A program made the position numbers and the translations under genes. The notes below the pieces were generated by a model. The model worked only from the letters and a program-made list of their open reading frames with translations. It had not been told where the DNA came from and searched no databases. A stretch of DNA of 64,000 nt from Pontibacter harenae (GTDB lineage: Bacteria; Bacteroidota; Bacteroidia; Cytophagales; Hymenobacteraceae), in contig NZ_JAJJWH010000019.1 of assembly GCF_020907245.1 (NCBI RefSeq), forward strand, positions 1 through 64,000, read 5' to 3'. Of this stretch, positions 1 through 8,350 are shown in pieces (within the stretch, counting starts at the first letter, position 1; each line of letters opens with the position of its first letter).

Positions 1-92
1 TCCCCGATCAGGTTCACCCTACCAGGAGAGCGGACAACAACTGGATCTGTCTTGTAGAGGTCAGTAAATTTTGCTATTATTTCTTGTTGCAT
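1..92 (-). CDS. galK: Galactokinase, N-terminal 30 codons (cut by window edge)
   Basis: Translating the minus strand from the ATG at 92-90 gives a short N-terminus that runs off the window and contains the run RSPGRVNLIG. This is the galactokinase signature that normally continues into EHTDYN. The family (GHMP kinases) phosphorylates galactose to galactose-1-phosphate in the cytoplasm as the first step of the Leloir pathway. Only the substrate-binding start is visible, so ATP-binding motifs cannot be checked. It lies downstream of three minus-strand glycoside hydrolase genes, which fits release and then use of galactose or a related sugar, though operon membership is an inference. Other GHMP sugar kinases are less likely given the exact motif. 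Confidence 0.85.
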   Translation of the reverse strand, partial: MQQEIIAKFTDLYKTDPVVVRSPGRVNLIG

Positions 93-290
93 TCTGTTAC
101 CTGTTAAGTACAGTTCAAAGACAATCTTAGGATTGATATCAAAAACTTAAAGCAATAATAGTTTAATCGCAGCGGAAAGGCAACCTGATTTCATGCTCAG
201 TTGCTATTCTACTACGACTAAACTACCACAGTATATTTATCATTGATAAAACGAATCTCCCTCAAACAAGCTCTATGTAAAAGTAGCTTC

Positions 291-2162
291 CTATCGCGCT
301 GTCGTCGCTTTCATATCAACTAAATTGCTGTTATAAAGCTTCTCATGAACTTCTTTCAGCTTTTCGGCAGGCACTTTTATCACCTTACGGTCATAGGTAA
401 TCAGGCCGTTGGTTTCTATTTCTACGTCAGAGGTTTGAGTATAAACAGCAGCCGATAAACCTTCATTTATCAATCTCTCCAGCCTTTCTGTAAAAGCTTT
501 GTACCGCTCAAACAGTTCGTCGGCGTTCTTGAAGGTTTGGTAGCCCCAGTTATCTTTCTGCTGCCATGTATGTCCTGTCACAGGCAGTCCTAGCCCACCA
601 AACTCACCCAACACAATGGCTTGCTTTGAACCAAAGATATCAGGTCGTGGCATGGTAGGGTCTGGATAATTATGCAGGTCGATGATATGCCCAACAGGAT
701 GAAAGTTACCACCGCTGGCACTATTGACTAGACGTGTCGGGTCGTGCTCCATCGTCCATTTCGTCATTTCTACAGTCTTGAACTGGCCCCATGCTTCGTT
801 GAAAGGCACCCACACCACGATGCTCGGAAAGTTGTACAGGTCATCCATAATCTCTTTCCACTCCTGGCGAAAGATGCTTTCTGATTCTGGTGTTCTGTCT
901 TTTTCGGTGCCTCTGCCTGTTACGCCTGGTCGGCTCTCCCAACGGTTGCCCAAGTCGCCGCTTGGCATATCCTGCCAAACCAGCATACCTAATTTATCGC
1001 AATGGGCATACCAGATAGCTGGCTCCACCTTCACGTGCTTGCGGATCATGTTGAAGCCCATCTCTTTTGTTTTCTCAATATCAAAAAGCAATGCTTCTGT
1101 GGTAGGAGCTGTGTAAAGTCCGTCTGGCCACCAGCCTTGGTCTAGTGGGCCGTACTGGAAAACAAACTTATTATTAAGCATCATGCGCAGAACACCATCC
1201 GCATCTGGTGCCACGCTAATTTTACGCATCGCAAAATAGCTATCCACCTCGTCCAGCACTTTTCCATTTCGTACCACCGCCACACGCAAATCGTAAAGGT
1301 TAGGACTGCCTGGTGCCCACAGTTTAGGATTCTTTACCTGCAGCACAGCTTCGTCGCCTGCATTTACCACCTTCTCAGCTACTTTCGTTTTGCCGTCCCA
1401 AGCTAAAATCCTCAATTTATCGTTTGCCTGTCGGTTTGCTACCTGTGCTGTTACTGATACTGTCTGCTGATCTATATCTGGGGTTTGCCTGGTAGAGGCG
1501 ATATACGTTTGAGGCACTCCCTCCAGCCATACTGTCTGCCAGATTCCTGTTACAGGAGTATACCAGATGCTCTCAGGTTTTTTTACTTGCTTGCCCCGTG
1601 GCTGTGGGCCATCATCCGAAGGATCCCAAACACGGATGGCAACATCCTGGTTGTTTCCTCTTTTTAGCGCTGACGTTATATCAAAAGAAAAAGGATCGTA
1701 GCCGCCCTGGTGCGTACCAACTTTGTTTCCATTAACATACACATCGCATAGCCAATCTACAGCACCAAAATGAAGTAGCACCCTTTGCTTCCGAAGCTTT
1801 GAAGGTATGCTGACAGTTTTTTTGTACCACAGCACACTATCTTTTCCTACGGTTTTGCCTACACCAGATAAAGCTGACTCAATAGGATAAGGCACCAAAA
1901 TTTTACCTGCAAAAGCAGAAGGCATGTTATCCTGCTGTGCTCTGGGAGCAATAGCATAACTCCACAGTCCGTTTAGGTTTTGCCAGTTGTCGCGCACCAT
2001 CTGGGGACGTGGATACTCTGGCAGCGGATTAGCAGGATTAACCTTCTCGGCCCAAGGCGAGGTAATTTTCCCTTTAACAATGCTCCATTCCTTGTTTTGA
2101 GCATCTGCTAGATTGAAGCTGAAAAGAAACACTGACAAAAGCAGGAGGTATGTTTTCTTCAT
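291..2162 (-). CDS. Secreted glycoside hydrolase family 2 protein (beta-galactosidase/beta-glucuronidase type)
   Basis: A 623-residue protein starting with a signal peptide (Lys-Lys, a long hydrophobic stretch, cleavage near ADAQ at about 19-22), so it is exported. The order is typical of GH2: sugar-binding jelly roll (about 45-215), immunoglobulin-like beta-sandwich (about 215-320) and TIM barrel (about 320-610). The acid/base glutamate is in VPFNEAWGQF (about residue 455) and the likely nucleophile is the Glu of VLGEFGG (about 521). The family retains configuration at beta-linked galactosides, glucuronides, mannosides or arabinosides; the substrate cannot be fixed from sequence. Its neighbours are a GH43 and a GH5-like gene on the same strand and galK downstream, which suggests breakdown of a galactose- or arabinose-containing oligosaccharide. 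No SusC/SusD pair is present, so this is not a classical polysaccharide utilisation locus within the window. Confidence 0.88.
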   Translation of the reverse strand: MKKTYLLLLSVFLFSFNLADAQNKEWSIVKGKITSPWAEKVNPANPLPEYPRPQMVRDNWQNLNGLWSYAIAPRAQQDNMPSAFAGKILVPYPIESALSGVGKTVGKDSVLWYKKTVSIPSKLRKQRVLLHFGAVDWLCDVYVNGNKVGTHQGGYDPFSFDITSALKRGNNQDVAIRVWDPSDDGPQPRGKQVKKPESIWYTPVTGIWQTVWLEGVPQTYIASTRQTPDIDQQTVSVTAQVANRQANDKLRILAWDGKTKVAEKVVNAGDEAVLQVKNPKLWAPGSPNLYDLRVAVVRNGKVLDEVDSYFAMRKISVAPDADGVLRMMLNNKFVFQYGPLDQGWWPDGLYTAPTTEALLFDIEKTKEMGFNMIRKHVKVEPAIWYAHCDKLGMLVWQDMPSGDLGNRWESRPGVTGRGTEKDRTPESESIFRQEWKEIMDDLYNFPSIVVWVPFNEAWGQFKTVEMTKWTMEHDPTRLVNSASGGNFHPVGHIIDLHNYPDPTMPRPDIFGSKQAIVLGEFGGLGLPVTGHTWQQKDNWGYQTFKNADELFERYKAFTERLERLINEGLSAAVYTQTSDVEIETNGLITYDRKVIKVPAEKLKEVHEKLYNSNLVDMKATTAR

Positions 2163-2233
2163 ATAGAAAAGAATTAGTTAGCTGTAAATTAGTTGCTAGA
2201 CGAGTATAGTAAAGAGCAAGATTGATAAGCTCG

Positions 2234-2389
2234 TTAAATTATCAGCATTGATGGAGCGATTCTAGGCTCAGGAAAGCCTGAATAGTTTTCGATATTGGTG
2301 TTTAGACTGTCAAAATCACCTGCTTTTTGCGCAAAAGTGTTTTGCAGGAAGAACGTCAGGAAAAAGATAAACAGTACAGGCTTCTTCAT
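2234..2389 (-). pseudogene. 51-codon remnant: signal peptide plus short tail
   Basis: Minus-strand translation from the ATG at 2389-2387 gives a clear signal peptide (MKKPVLFIFFLTFFLQNTFA) followed by about 30 residues ending in APSMLII and a TAA. A secretion signal on so short a tail, in a run of secreted hydrolases, looks like the 5' stub of a lost gene. It is also possible that it is a real small secreted peptide. It lies 71 bases upstream of the GH2 start and 62 bases downstream of the GH43 stop, in the same orientation. I do not recognise the tail as any family. Confidence 0.4.
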
Positions 2390-2451
2390 ACAGAACGAAT
2401 TGGTGGTGTGAGTATAGCTTTATTCATACTACATACTTCAAAACGGTCCGC

Positions 2452-3450
2452 CTACTTATTTCTCACCTTAGGAAAGAAAAAAGTGTTTGGCTCCATGGTT
2501 AACACATCTTGCCCTTTACTTTGATTTTCTTTGAAACTGATACGAACTACTGCTGTTTTTCTTGGCCCTACAGTGGAATCGGCTTGATGGGTATGGAAGA
2601 CGTAGAACATGTCTCCTTTTTTGTCTTTTACGATGTCGACATGTCCAGTACCGTTCTCACCTATATTCTGTGTGCTGATGATTGGGTTGGAAGTAGACTT
2701 AAGCCAAGGTCCTGTTGGTCTTGAACTGATAGCGTAGCCAACGGCATAGTTCGGATTTCGAAAATCGTTGGCAGAGTAGGTAAGGTAATAGGCACCTTTG
2801 TGCTTCAAAACAGTTGGCCCCTCCGCCACCGACCACTTTACATTAGCCGTGTTCTCCCAAGGTTCAGTTGCCATAATACATTCCTGCAGCGTTTGCTCTT
2901 TTATCTTGCTCAGGTCGTCTTCCAACTCAGCCACAAAAATTCTGTTCCCCTCTTGCAGACGAACATGGTAAAGATACATTTTCCCATCATCATCTATAAA
3001 AACGAAAGGATCAATCTGCTTTACTGGCGCGGCTAAAGGCTGTAAAGTCTCCTGCGTAAAAGGACCTAAAGGACTGTTGCTTGTAGCAATAGCGATGTTT
3101 TCGTTAGCCGTATAAGCCATGTAGAACTTGTTGTTGTACCTGAAAACCTGCGGTGCCCAAAAGCCCTGCGTGCCAAAGCTGTCACCTTTCCTGAGCGCAA
3201 AACCCTCTCGTGCACCTTTGGATCCTTCCCAATTCTTAAGGTCTTTGGATGTATAAACCAGAAATCCCTCACCTGAATTACCCTCTACAGTGCCGTACAG
3301 GTAGTAGGTCCCATCATGCAAAAAAACTGTCGGATCAGCCAAGTTAATTTCCTTTTGCTGCCCCGACTGCTGTATTTTAGAAGAAGAACATACCGCTAAG
3401 GAGAGTACCAGGATAACAAGTATAAAACTTAGAGTAGAGCTGGCCTGCAT
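2452..3450 (-). CDS. Glycoside hydrolase family 43 protein (arabinosidase/xylosidase type)
   Basis: A 332-residue five-bladed beta-propeller enzyme. The three conserved GH43 acids are visible: the base Asp39 in ADPTVF, the pKa-tuning Asp147 in KQIDPFVF, and the acid Glu210 in VAEGPTV. A conserved propeller His follows in GTGHVDIV. GH43 members are inverting exo- or endo-enzymes acting on alpha-L-arabinofuranosides, beta-xylosides or beta-1,3-galactans. The N-terminus is hydrophobic with a Cys at 21 (LAVCSSS), suggesting export, perhaps as a lipoprotein, although Val before the Cys is not ideal. The GH2 gene lies downstream and the GH5-like gene upstream on the same strand. An inverted repeat sits immediately upstream at 3503-3573. 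Confidence 0.88.
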   Translation of the reverse strand: MQASSTLSFILVILVLSLAVCSSSKIQQSGQQKEINLADPTVFLHDGTYYLYGTVEGNSGEGFLVYTSKDLKNWEGSKGAREGFALRKGDSFGTQGFWAPQVFRYNNKFYMAYTANENIAIATSNSPLGPFTQETLQPLAAPVKQIDPFVFIDDDGKMYLYHVRLQEGNRIFVAELEDDLSKIKEQTLQECIMATEPWENTANVKWSVAEGPTVLKHKGAYYLTYSANDFRNPNYAVGYAISSRPTGPWLKSTSNPIISTQNIGENGTGHVDIVKDKKGDMFYVFHTHQADSTVGPRKTAVVRISFKENQSKGQDVLTMEPNTFFFPKVRNK

Positions 3451-3502
3451 GTGATAGTTTTTGTGATATGTTTTGTCGTTTCAGAAAGCCTTTTTTAGAT
3501 TA

Positions 3503-3573
3503 TTGTCATCTCGACGAAAAGAGAGATTTGATGTAAAAAATGTAGCAGATCTCTCCTTTCGTCGAGATGACAA
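3503..3573. repeat. Inverted repeat, REP-like hairpin
   Basis: Two arms of about 25 bases, TTGTCATCTCGACGAAA onward at 3503-3528 and its near-perfect reverse complement at 3549-3573, separated by a short AT-rich spacer. It lies between the GH5-like and GH43 genes. There is no strong T-tract next to the stem, and the core TGTCATCTCGACGAAAGGAG resembles the dispersed TGTCAT..CGACGAA..GAGATCT intergenic repeats I know from Bacteroidota genomes. It is therefore more likely a REP-type element than a simple terminator. Only one copy occurs in this window. Confidence 0.65.
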
Positions 3574-3586
3574 CTAAAATTTAACC

Positions 3587-4768
3587 TTAGTTTGAGGCAG
3601 TTCCTCTCGCCGTTAGGCCTTTTATGAGGGCTACCTCTTCCTGCCTGTAGGGTGTACCATCTGCCTTAAAGATGTCGTGGAACCACACTTCTGGCGCTGC
3701 TGTATATTGTTTCGTCCAGGTGTCCCAGGCGTATTTGGTTTGCGTTTTACCATCTACCAAGCCCCAGTTATACATACCCACATTATACTTTTTGGCCAGC
3801 GGCAGAAAGCCCTGGAAGGTGCTACCATTCGGACGTGCCATGTATTCAGTACAAAGCATCGGCCTTTCGTAGCGCTGCAGCCATTTTACACGCTTCTCAA
3901 ATTCTTCAGGCGAATCATAGTTATGAAAAGAGATCACATCCGATTGCTCAAGCTGTACTTTTTGTATTGGGGTAAGCCCTTCGTGTGTTGCCCATTCACC
4001 AGCCCAAACGCCAGAGGTAAGCGGCTGCGACGGATTTTGCGATCTGGCCCAAACAAAGGATTTTTCCAGGAGGGGCAAGACTAAATCTACTTTGTTAGGC
4101 AGTTCCACTGCTTCGTAAGACGGGCCTGTCCCGTTGTCTGGCTCATTCCAAACGTCCCAACCCAAAATTCGGTCATCCTGTGCAAACCTGGCTACAATGC
4201 CTTTCACGTAGCGCTCCAGGCGCGGGTACTGCGTAGAATCTTTTAGAGCGTTGGCTCCAGGACTTTGCACCCAGCCCGAATTATGCACATGCGGTTTTGG
4301 CTGGCGCTGCGTGCCCAGTGCTGGGAAAGGGTCCCAGCAGGAGTCGAAGATAACCAACAGCGGTTTAATATTATTGCGTTGCGCCAGGTCCAGGAAAGTA
4401 TCTATTCTGTTCACAAATCCAGCCGAATCCTGCCCGAAAGGAAGGTCGTGTAGGTACACACGGGCCGTGTTCATGCCTATGGAAGAGGCCAACCCTAGCT
4501 CTCGGTTTATGGTGGTTGTATCAAAGGTCTCTGCCTGCCACATTTCCAGTTGGTTTATGGCGCTGCTAGGTATAAAGTTACTACCCACCAGCCACTCCTG
4601 TTGGGCATACCAATCGTTTGCTTTTTCTTTTGTCCAGATTTCTCGGGAAGTTGCTTCTTCGCTCACAACAGCAAGGTCGCCCTCTTTTTGAGGAGAGGCA
4701 CAATTCTGAAGTAGCGGCAGTAATAAGGCACAAAGGCCAAAAAAGGATTTGTGGAGTTTCATACGCAT
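3587..4768 (-). CDS. GH5-like (cellulase-fold) glycoside hydrolase, probable lipoprotein
   Basis: A 393-residue TIM-barrel hydrolase of clan GH-A. The acid/base glutamate is Glu209 in GWDVWNEPDN and the nucleophile is Glu308 in RPMLCTEYMARP. The N-terminus is a hydrophobic segment ending in LLQNCAS, with Cys23 a plausible lipidation site followed by Ser/Lys/Glu-rich sequence, so it is likely tethered at the cell surface or periplasm. Relatives are usually annotated as cellulase-family hydrolase or 1,4-beta-xylanase; the true substrate is unknown. It is the first of three minus-strand hydrolase genes followed by galK. Confidence 0.8.
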   Translation of the reverse strand: MRMKLHKSFFGLCALLLPLLQNCASPQKEGDLAVVSEEATSREIWTKEKANDWYAQQEWLVGSNFIPSSAINQLEMWQAETFDTTTINRELGLASSIGMNTARVYLHDLPFGQDSAGFVNRIDTFLDLAQRNNIKPLLVIFDSCWDPFPALGTQRQPKPHVHNSGWVQSPGANALKDSTQYPRLERYVKGIVARFAQDDRILGWDVWNEPDNGTGPSYEAVELPNKVDLVLPLLEKSFVWARSQNPSQPLTSGVWAGEWATHEGLTPIQKVQLEQSDVISFHNYDSPEEFEKRVKWLQRYERPMLCTEYMARPNGSTFQGFLPLAKKYNVGMYNWGLVDGKTQTKYAWDTWTKQYTAAPEVWFHDIFKADGTPYRQEEVALIKGLTARGTASN

Positions 4769-5247
4769 AGAGTGTAGTATGGCGTGAAAGAAGTTAGTTC
4801 ATCTTTGTATAAACGAACAGGATCCGCTATTCTCACCTATTTTTTTAGTAATTTATATTATAGCGTTTTAGGGTGAAAACATCTGGATCTAGACTATTAT
4901 TCTTTTAAAACACCTTGCTCATAAACCCTATCCCCTTTACTCCACCTCCCGCTCATTTCCTTTACAGTTAGTTATTACCACTTTCACTACCTCCTGGCCC
5001 TGCGGTGTCATACTGGATGACTTAGATAAGTATGTACTTCCGCAGAAGAATTTGTTTAAAGTAACTACAGAATTGTCTGACATTTCCGTTTACCTCAACT
5101 AAGTTGCATGCATCTACCTAGCATAATCTTTATTTCGTTCAAGAAACAACAAGTTGTAATTAACAGGGAAAACTGCAAAACATGCGTCACTAACCTTTGA
5201 TGCTGAACTAGTCAGGAATAGGAAACTTCCTCCTCGGAATACCCTGC
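4769..5247. other. Intergenic, no gene recognised
   Basis: About 480 bases between the GH5-like gene and the FecR fragment. I see no convincing open frame, no RNA fold and no continuation of the FecR protein in any frame. It must hold the promoter of the minus-strand hydrolase cluster, but I could not place it with confidence. Confidence 0.5.
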
Positions 5248-5505
5248 TCAAGAATCATTTGCAGTCAACTTTCCAGGATTTATAATATTCCAAACTTCAA
5301 TGAAAGCACGGTTTGCCGCTATATCGCTCTTAAACCCTAGATCTACAATTACCTCTACTGCATCCTGTATATCAGACTTTTTAGAAAGATGTTCAGCTAT
5401 CCAATTTTGCCAGAAAGTATCAGTTTCTTCATCAGAATATAGCACCCACTTTTGGAAGTAAGGGTCTATGACAAAATCATAAGTTGTATAATTATCATAC
5501 TTCAT
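5248..5505 (-). CDS. Truncated FecR-type anti-sigma factor (N-terminal domain only)
   Basis: 85 residues beginning with the pattern typical of Bacteroidota FecR N-termini: a Tyr-rich start, then F-x-x-W-V-x-x-x-x-E-E-T-x-x-F-W-x-x-W (residues about 17-36), a Lys-rich turn and a helix. That cytoplasmic domain binds the partner ECF sigma factor. Full-length FecR proteins are about 320-400 residues with a membrane segment and a periplasmic FecR domain; both are missing here and are not found downstream. It follows the sigma factor gene by 133 bases on the same strand, the usual sigma/anti-sigma order. It is either a decayed gene or a stand-alone cytoplasmic anti-sigma peptide. Confidence 0.65.
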   Translation of the reverse strand: MKYDNYTTYDFVIDPYFQKWVLYSDEETDTFWQNWIAEHLSKKSDIQDAVEVIVDLGFKSDIAANRAFIEVWNIINPGKLTANDS

Positions 5506-5638
5506 TTTGCCTAGTCTGTTTGTATACTAAACAGTACCTGCAAAAGTATCTCATCATGTTTAAATAATATTTAAAACAAACAACTCATACACCCTTTGTT
5601 ATGATTTAAAACATTGCTTGCCCTTTAATAGCGTGGTT

Positions 5639-6283
5639 TTAGGTAAGGATGATTAGCAACTGCCCCCAAAAGAGAAAACAGTAGGCTCTGCTCATGTTCT
5701 TCCTGAAATTTGATAAGGCTTTAGAAACTAAATTATAAACCCCTTCCACAGATATAGACATGTGCTTACCTATTTCGTCATTTGGCAAATTTTGATAGAA
5801 CTTTAAAATAATTGATTCTTTCTGCCTGTCTGTAAGCTTTTCTAGCGCATGCAGCACTCTTTGTTTTTGCGCCTCTGAAGTTTGGGCTATTATGATATTG
5901 CTCTCTTCCGAAGCAACAGCCTCATTTATCAATTCAAAATCAGTAACGGCGATGTGTTTTGATGAAAACTTATAATTATCAATCAGTTTTCTTTTTAACG
6001 ATTTATAAAGGTAAAACTTGATAGAGTTGGTAGAGGAAAGCCGATCTCTGTTTTTCCATATATGAATAAACAACTCTTGAATGCAATCCTTAACCACCTC
6101 CCGCTCCTGGCACATTTTTAAGCCATAACTATAAAGAGAAAAAAAGTGACGTTGGTAGATTAAAGCATAAGCACTCTCACTTCCGTTCCTAAAATCATCC
6201 CACAGCTGTTTGTCACCCACACTTTTCTGGCTTTGTGGATGGTCCGATTCCAAACGAGAATACTCTACCTGTGAATCTGTCAT
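5639..6283 (-). CDS. ECF-type RNA polymerase sigma-70 factor (Bacteroidetes family)
   Basis: 214 residues. Sigma region 2 spans about 25-95, with the core-binding stretch DCIQELFIHIWKNRD. Region 4 is near the C-terminus (about 145-200), with a helix-turn-helix in LTDRQKESIILKFYQNLPNDEIG onward. The length and the YxxYxxRHF..L..YGLK pattern match the Bacteroidetes ECF group that normally controls SusC/SusD transport operons through a FecR anti-sigma factor. Here only the N-terminal FecR fragment follows and no TonB receptor is linked, so its regulon is not evident. The C-terminus (about 200-214) is hydrophobic, which is somewhat unusual. Confidence 0.85.
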   Translation of the reverse strand: MTDSQVEYSRLESDHPQSQKSVGDKQLWDDFRNGSESAYALIYQRHFFSLYSYGLKMCQEREVVKDCIQELFIHIWKNRDRLSSTNSIKFYLYKSLKRKLIDNYKFSSKHIAVTDFELINEAVASEESNIIIAQTSEAQKQRVLHALEKLTDRQKESIILKFYQNLPNDEIGKHMSISVEGVYNLVSKALSNFRKNMSRAYCFLFWGQLLIILT

Positions 6284-6893
6284 GGTAAAAGTGTTTTAGT
6301 TAATAACTCAGAAATAAAATGAACTCACAACCTCAGAAAACTTTCATCATGAAAGGACACCATAGCAGTAGCCAATCAGATAGAATAAACGTTTTAGCAC
6401 CTTTAAAAAGGTAACTCTTGAAATTTCAGGTTCGATTGATGAACTTGATGCTAAACAAGCAATAATAAATCAAATAAGCAAGCACTCACTATATTTTAAC
6501 TATGTTAGCATTTTTTAAACTAGATTAATAAATACCTATATAGACTATGATAGAATTAGTCATTCGTAATAACCAGTAGCAATGGGCATATCACGTACGG
6601 GAACTACCTTTCTAGCTAAAATAGTTTCAACCAAAAGAAGGGAAAAGCTTAATTCATAAGCTGTGTATTGATAAACCGATCCAAATTAATAGTGACTTTA
6701 AAGCCATAACAGGTTTTGAAACAAGGAGAAAGAACATCAAACCCTTCCTTGATGCTTAAATTTTTGATGAAAATGTTAAAGATTACTAGAGTATCTGCAA
6801 TTTGCTAGATTAACTAATCTCCCGTTTCTTTTTAAAACAAAAATGCCTAATTTCGCTTTATAAGAAATTAAACAGACATAAACCAATATAAAC
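6284..6893. other. Divergent intergenic region, AT-rich
   Basis: About 610 bases between the minus-strand sigma factor gene and the plus-strand citrate synthase gene. It should contain both promoters. A TAATTTCG at 6848-6855 resembles the Bacteroidota -7 element TAnnTTTG and is suitably placed for gltA, but the -33 element is not clear. No gene or hairpin of note was seen. Confidence 0.4.
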
Positions 6894-8180
6894 ATGTCAG
6901 ACTTCGCTGAGATTATTCTGGATGGCAAAACCTACCAGATGCCTATAGTAGTAGGCACTGAAGATGAAAAAGCTATTGATATATCTGCCCTTCGTGCTCA
7001 ATCGGGCTATGTTACATTAGACCCAGGCTATAAGAACACAGGTGCCACGACAAGTGCTATCACTTTCTTGGATGGAGAAGAAGGTATACTTCGTTACAGA
7101 GGCTATCCTATCGAGCAACTTGCAGAAAAATCATCCTTCATTGAAGTAGCGTATCTGCTGATTTATGGTCACTTGCCTTCTGAAGAAGAACTAAACGCAT
7201 TCAGCGACAGAATTAAGCGCCACACACTGGTAAACGAAGATATGCGCAAAATCTTAGATGGCTTCCCATCTACTGCGCACCCAATGGGTATTCTTTCTGC
7301 TTTGGTAAGCTCCTTAACTGCTTTTTACCCAGAGTCGCTTAATCCTAACCAGAGCAAAGAAGAGGTTGATCTGTCTATTATCAGGCTATTAGCTAAAATC
7401 TCTACTATTGCAGCCTGGTCTTATAAAAACTCTCAGGGGCACCCAGTTATCTATCCAAAGAACAAGCTGGATTACTGCTCTAATTTCCTGAACATGATGT
7501 TCGCTTACCCTACAGAAGACTATCAAATTGATCCTGTAGTTGTAAGTGCTCTAAATAAGCTACTTATTCTGCATGCCGACCATGAGCAAAACTGCTCTAC
7601 CTCTACAGTACGTTTGGTAGGTTCAGCCAATGCTAGCTTGTACTCTTCTGTATCGGCAGGTATCAGTGCTTTGTGGGGCCCACTTCACGGTGGAGCAAAC
7701 CAAGCCGTGATTGAAATGCTTGAAGAAATCAAAGCTGATGGTGGTGACTCTAAGAAATTCATTGAAAAAGCGAAAGATAAAAACGATCCTTTCCGCTTAA
7801 TGGGCTTCGGTCACCGTGTGTACAAAAACTTCGACCCACGTGCTAAGATTATCAAAAAAGCAGCTGACGAAGTGTTAACAGCACTTGGTGTGAAAGACCC
7901 AATTCTGAACATCGCCAAAGAACTGGAAGAGGCTGCTCTAAACGACCCGTACTTTGTAGAGCGCAAACTGTATCCTAATGTAGACTTCTACTCAGGTATC
8001 ATTTACCGTGCAATCGGTATCCCTACAAACATGTTTACGGTAATGTTTGCCCTTGGCCGCCTACCAGGTTGGATTGCGCAATGGAAAGAGCTGCGTGAGC
8101 AAAAGGAGCCTATTGGCCGTCCACGTCAGATTTATACTGGCGAAACAGAAAGAGATTATGTTCCGATGGAGAAACGATAA
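6894..8180 (+). CDS. gltA: Citrate synthase
   Basis: 428 residues, the usual length for bacterial type II citrate synthase, which condenses acetyl-CoA and oxaloacetate to citrate at the entry of the TCA cycle. The catalytic residues are visible: His265 in GPLHGGANQ, His307 in MGFGHRVYKNFDPRA, and Asp364 in YPNVDFYSGI. The signature HADHEQNCSTSTVR precedes them at about 227-240. The small N-terminal beta domain found in type II enzymes is present. The gene stands alone and ends in a strong palindromic terminator. Confidence 0.97.
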   Translation: MSDFAEIILDGKTYQMPIVVGTEDEKAIDISALRAQSGYVTLDPGYKNTGATTSAITFLDGEEGILRYRGYPIEQLAEKSSFIEVAYLLIYGHLPSEEELNAFSDRIKRHTLVNEDMRKILDGFPSTAHPMGILSALVSSLTAFYPESLNPNQSKEEVDLSIIRLLAKISTIAAWSYKNSQGHPVIYPKNKLDYCSNFLNMMFAYPTEDYQIDPVVVSALNKLLILHADHEQNCSTSTVRLVGSANASLYSSVSAGISALWGPLHGGANQAVIEMLEEIKADGGDSKKFIEKAKDKNDPFRLMGFGHRVYKNFDPRAKIIKKAADEVLTALGVKDPILNIAKELEEAALNDPYFVERKLYPNVDFYSGIIYRAIGIPTNMFTVMFALGRLPGWIAQWKELREQKEPIGRPRQIYTGETERDYVPMEKR

Positions 8181-8189
8181 TTCTCCTAT

Positions 8190-8249
8190 CAGGTATAAAA
8201 GCAAAAGCCCCGCTACTTTAGAGTAGCGGGGCTTTTGCTTTTATACCTG
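8190..8249. terminator. Bidirectional terminator between gltA and the PorE-like gene
   Basis: A palindrome with arms of about 29 bases whose core is AAAAGCCCCGCTACT / AGTAGCGGGGCTTTT, flanked by A-rich and T-rich sides. It begins 10 bases after the gltA stop and lies between converging genes, so it can stop transcription from either side. Confidence 0.9.
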
Positions 8250-8269
8250 GAGTCACAGACTCCACTTCG

Positions 8270-8350
8270 TCAAACGTCATAAATTCGGAGATAGCGCCAG
8301 CGAATAAGCCATCCTGCCACTATCCAAAAGGCGAAAACGAAGAACGACAC
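8270..8350 (-). CDS. Possible 26-residue membrane peptide coupled to the PorE-like gene
   Basis: A GTG at 8350-8348 overlaps the last base of the upstream TAG and opens 26 codons giving a hydrophobic segment (FFVFAFWIVAGWLI) followed by a basic end (RWRYLRIYDV). The overlap would permit translational coupling. It is very short and I know no family, so it could be chance. Confidence 0.2.
   Translation of the reverse strand: MSFFVFAFWIVAGWLIRWRYLRIYDV

Noticed and set aside
2327..2524. 65-codon plus-strand frame near the GH2/GH43 junction
   Set aside because: Antisense to the signal-peptide remnant and the GH43 end; no protein features.
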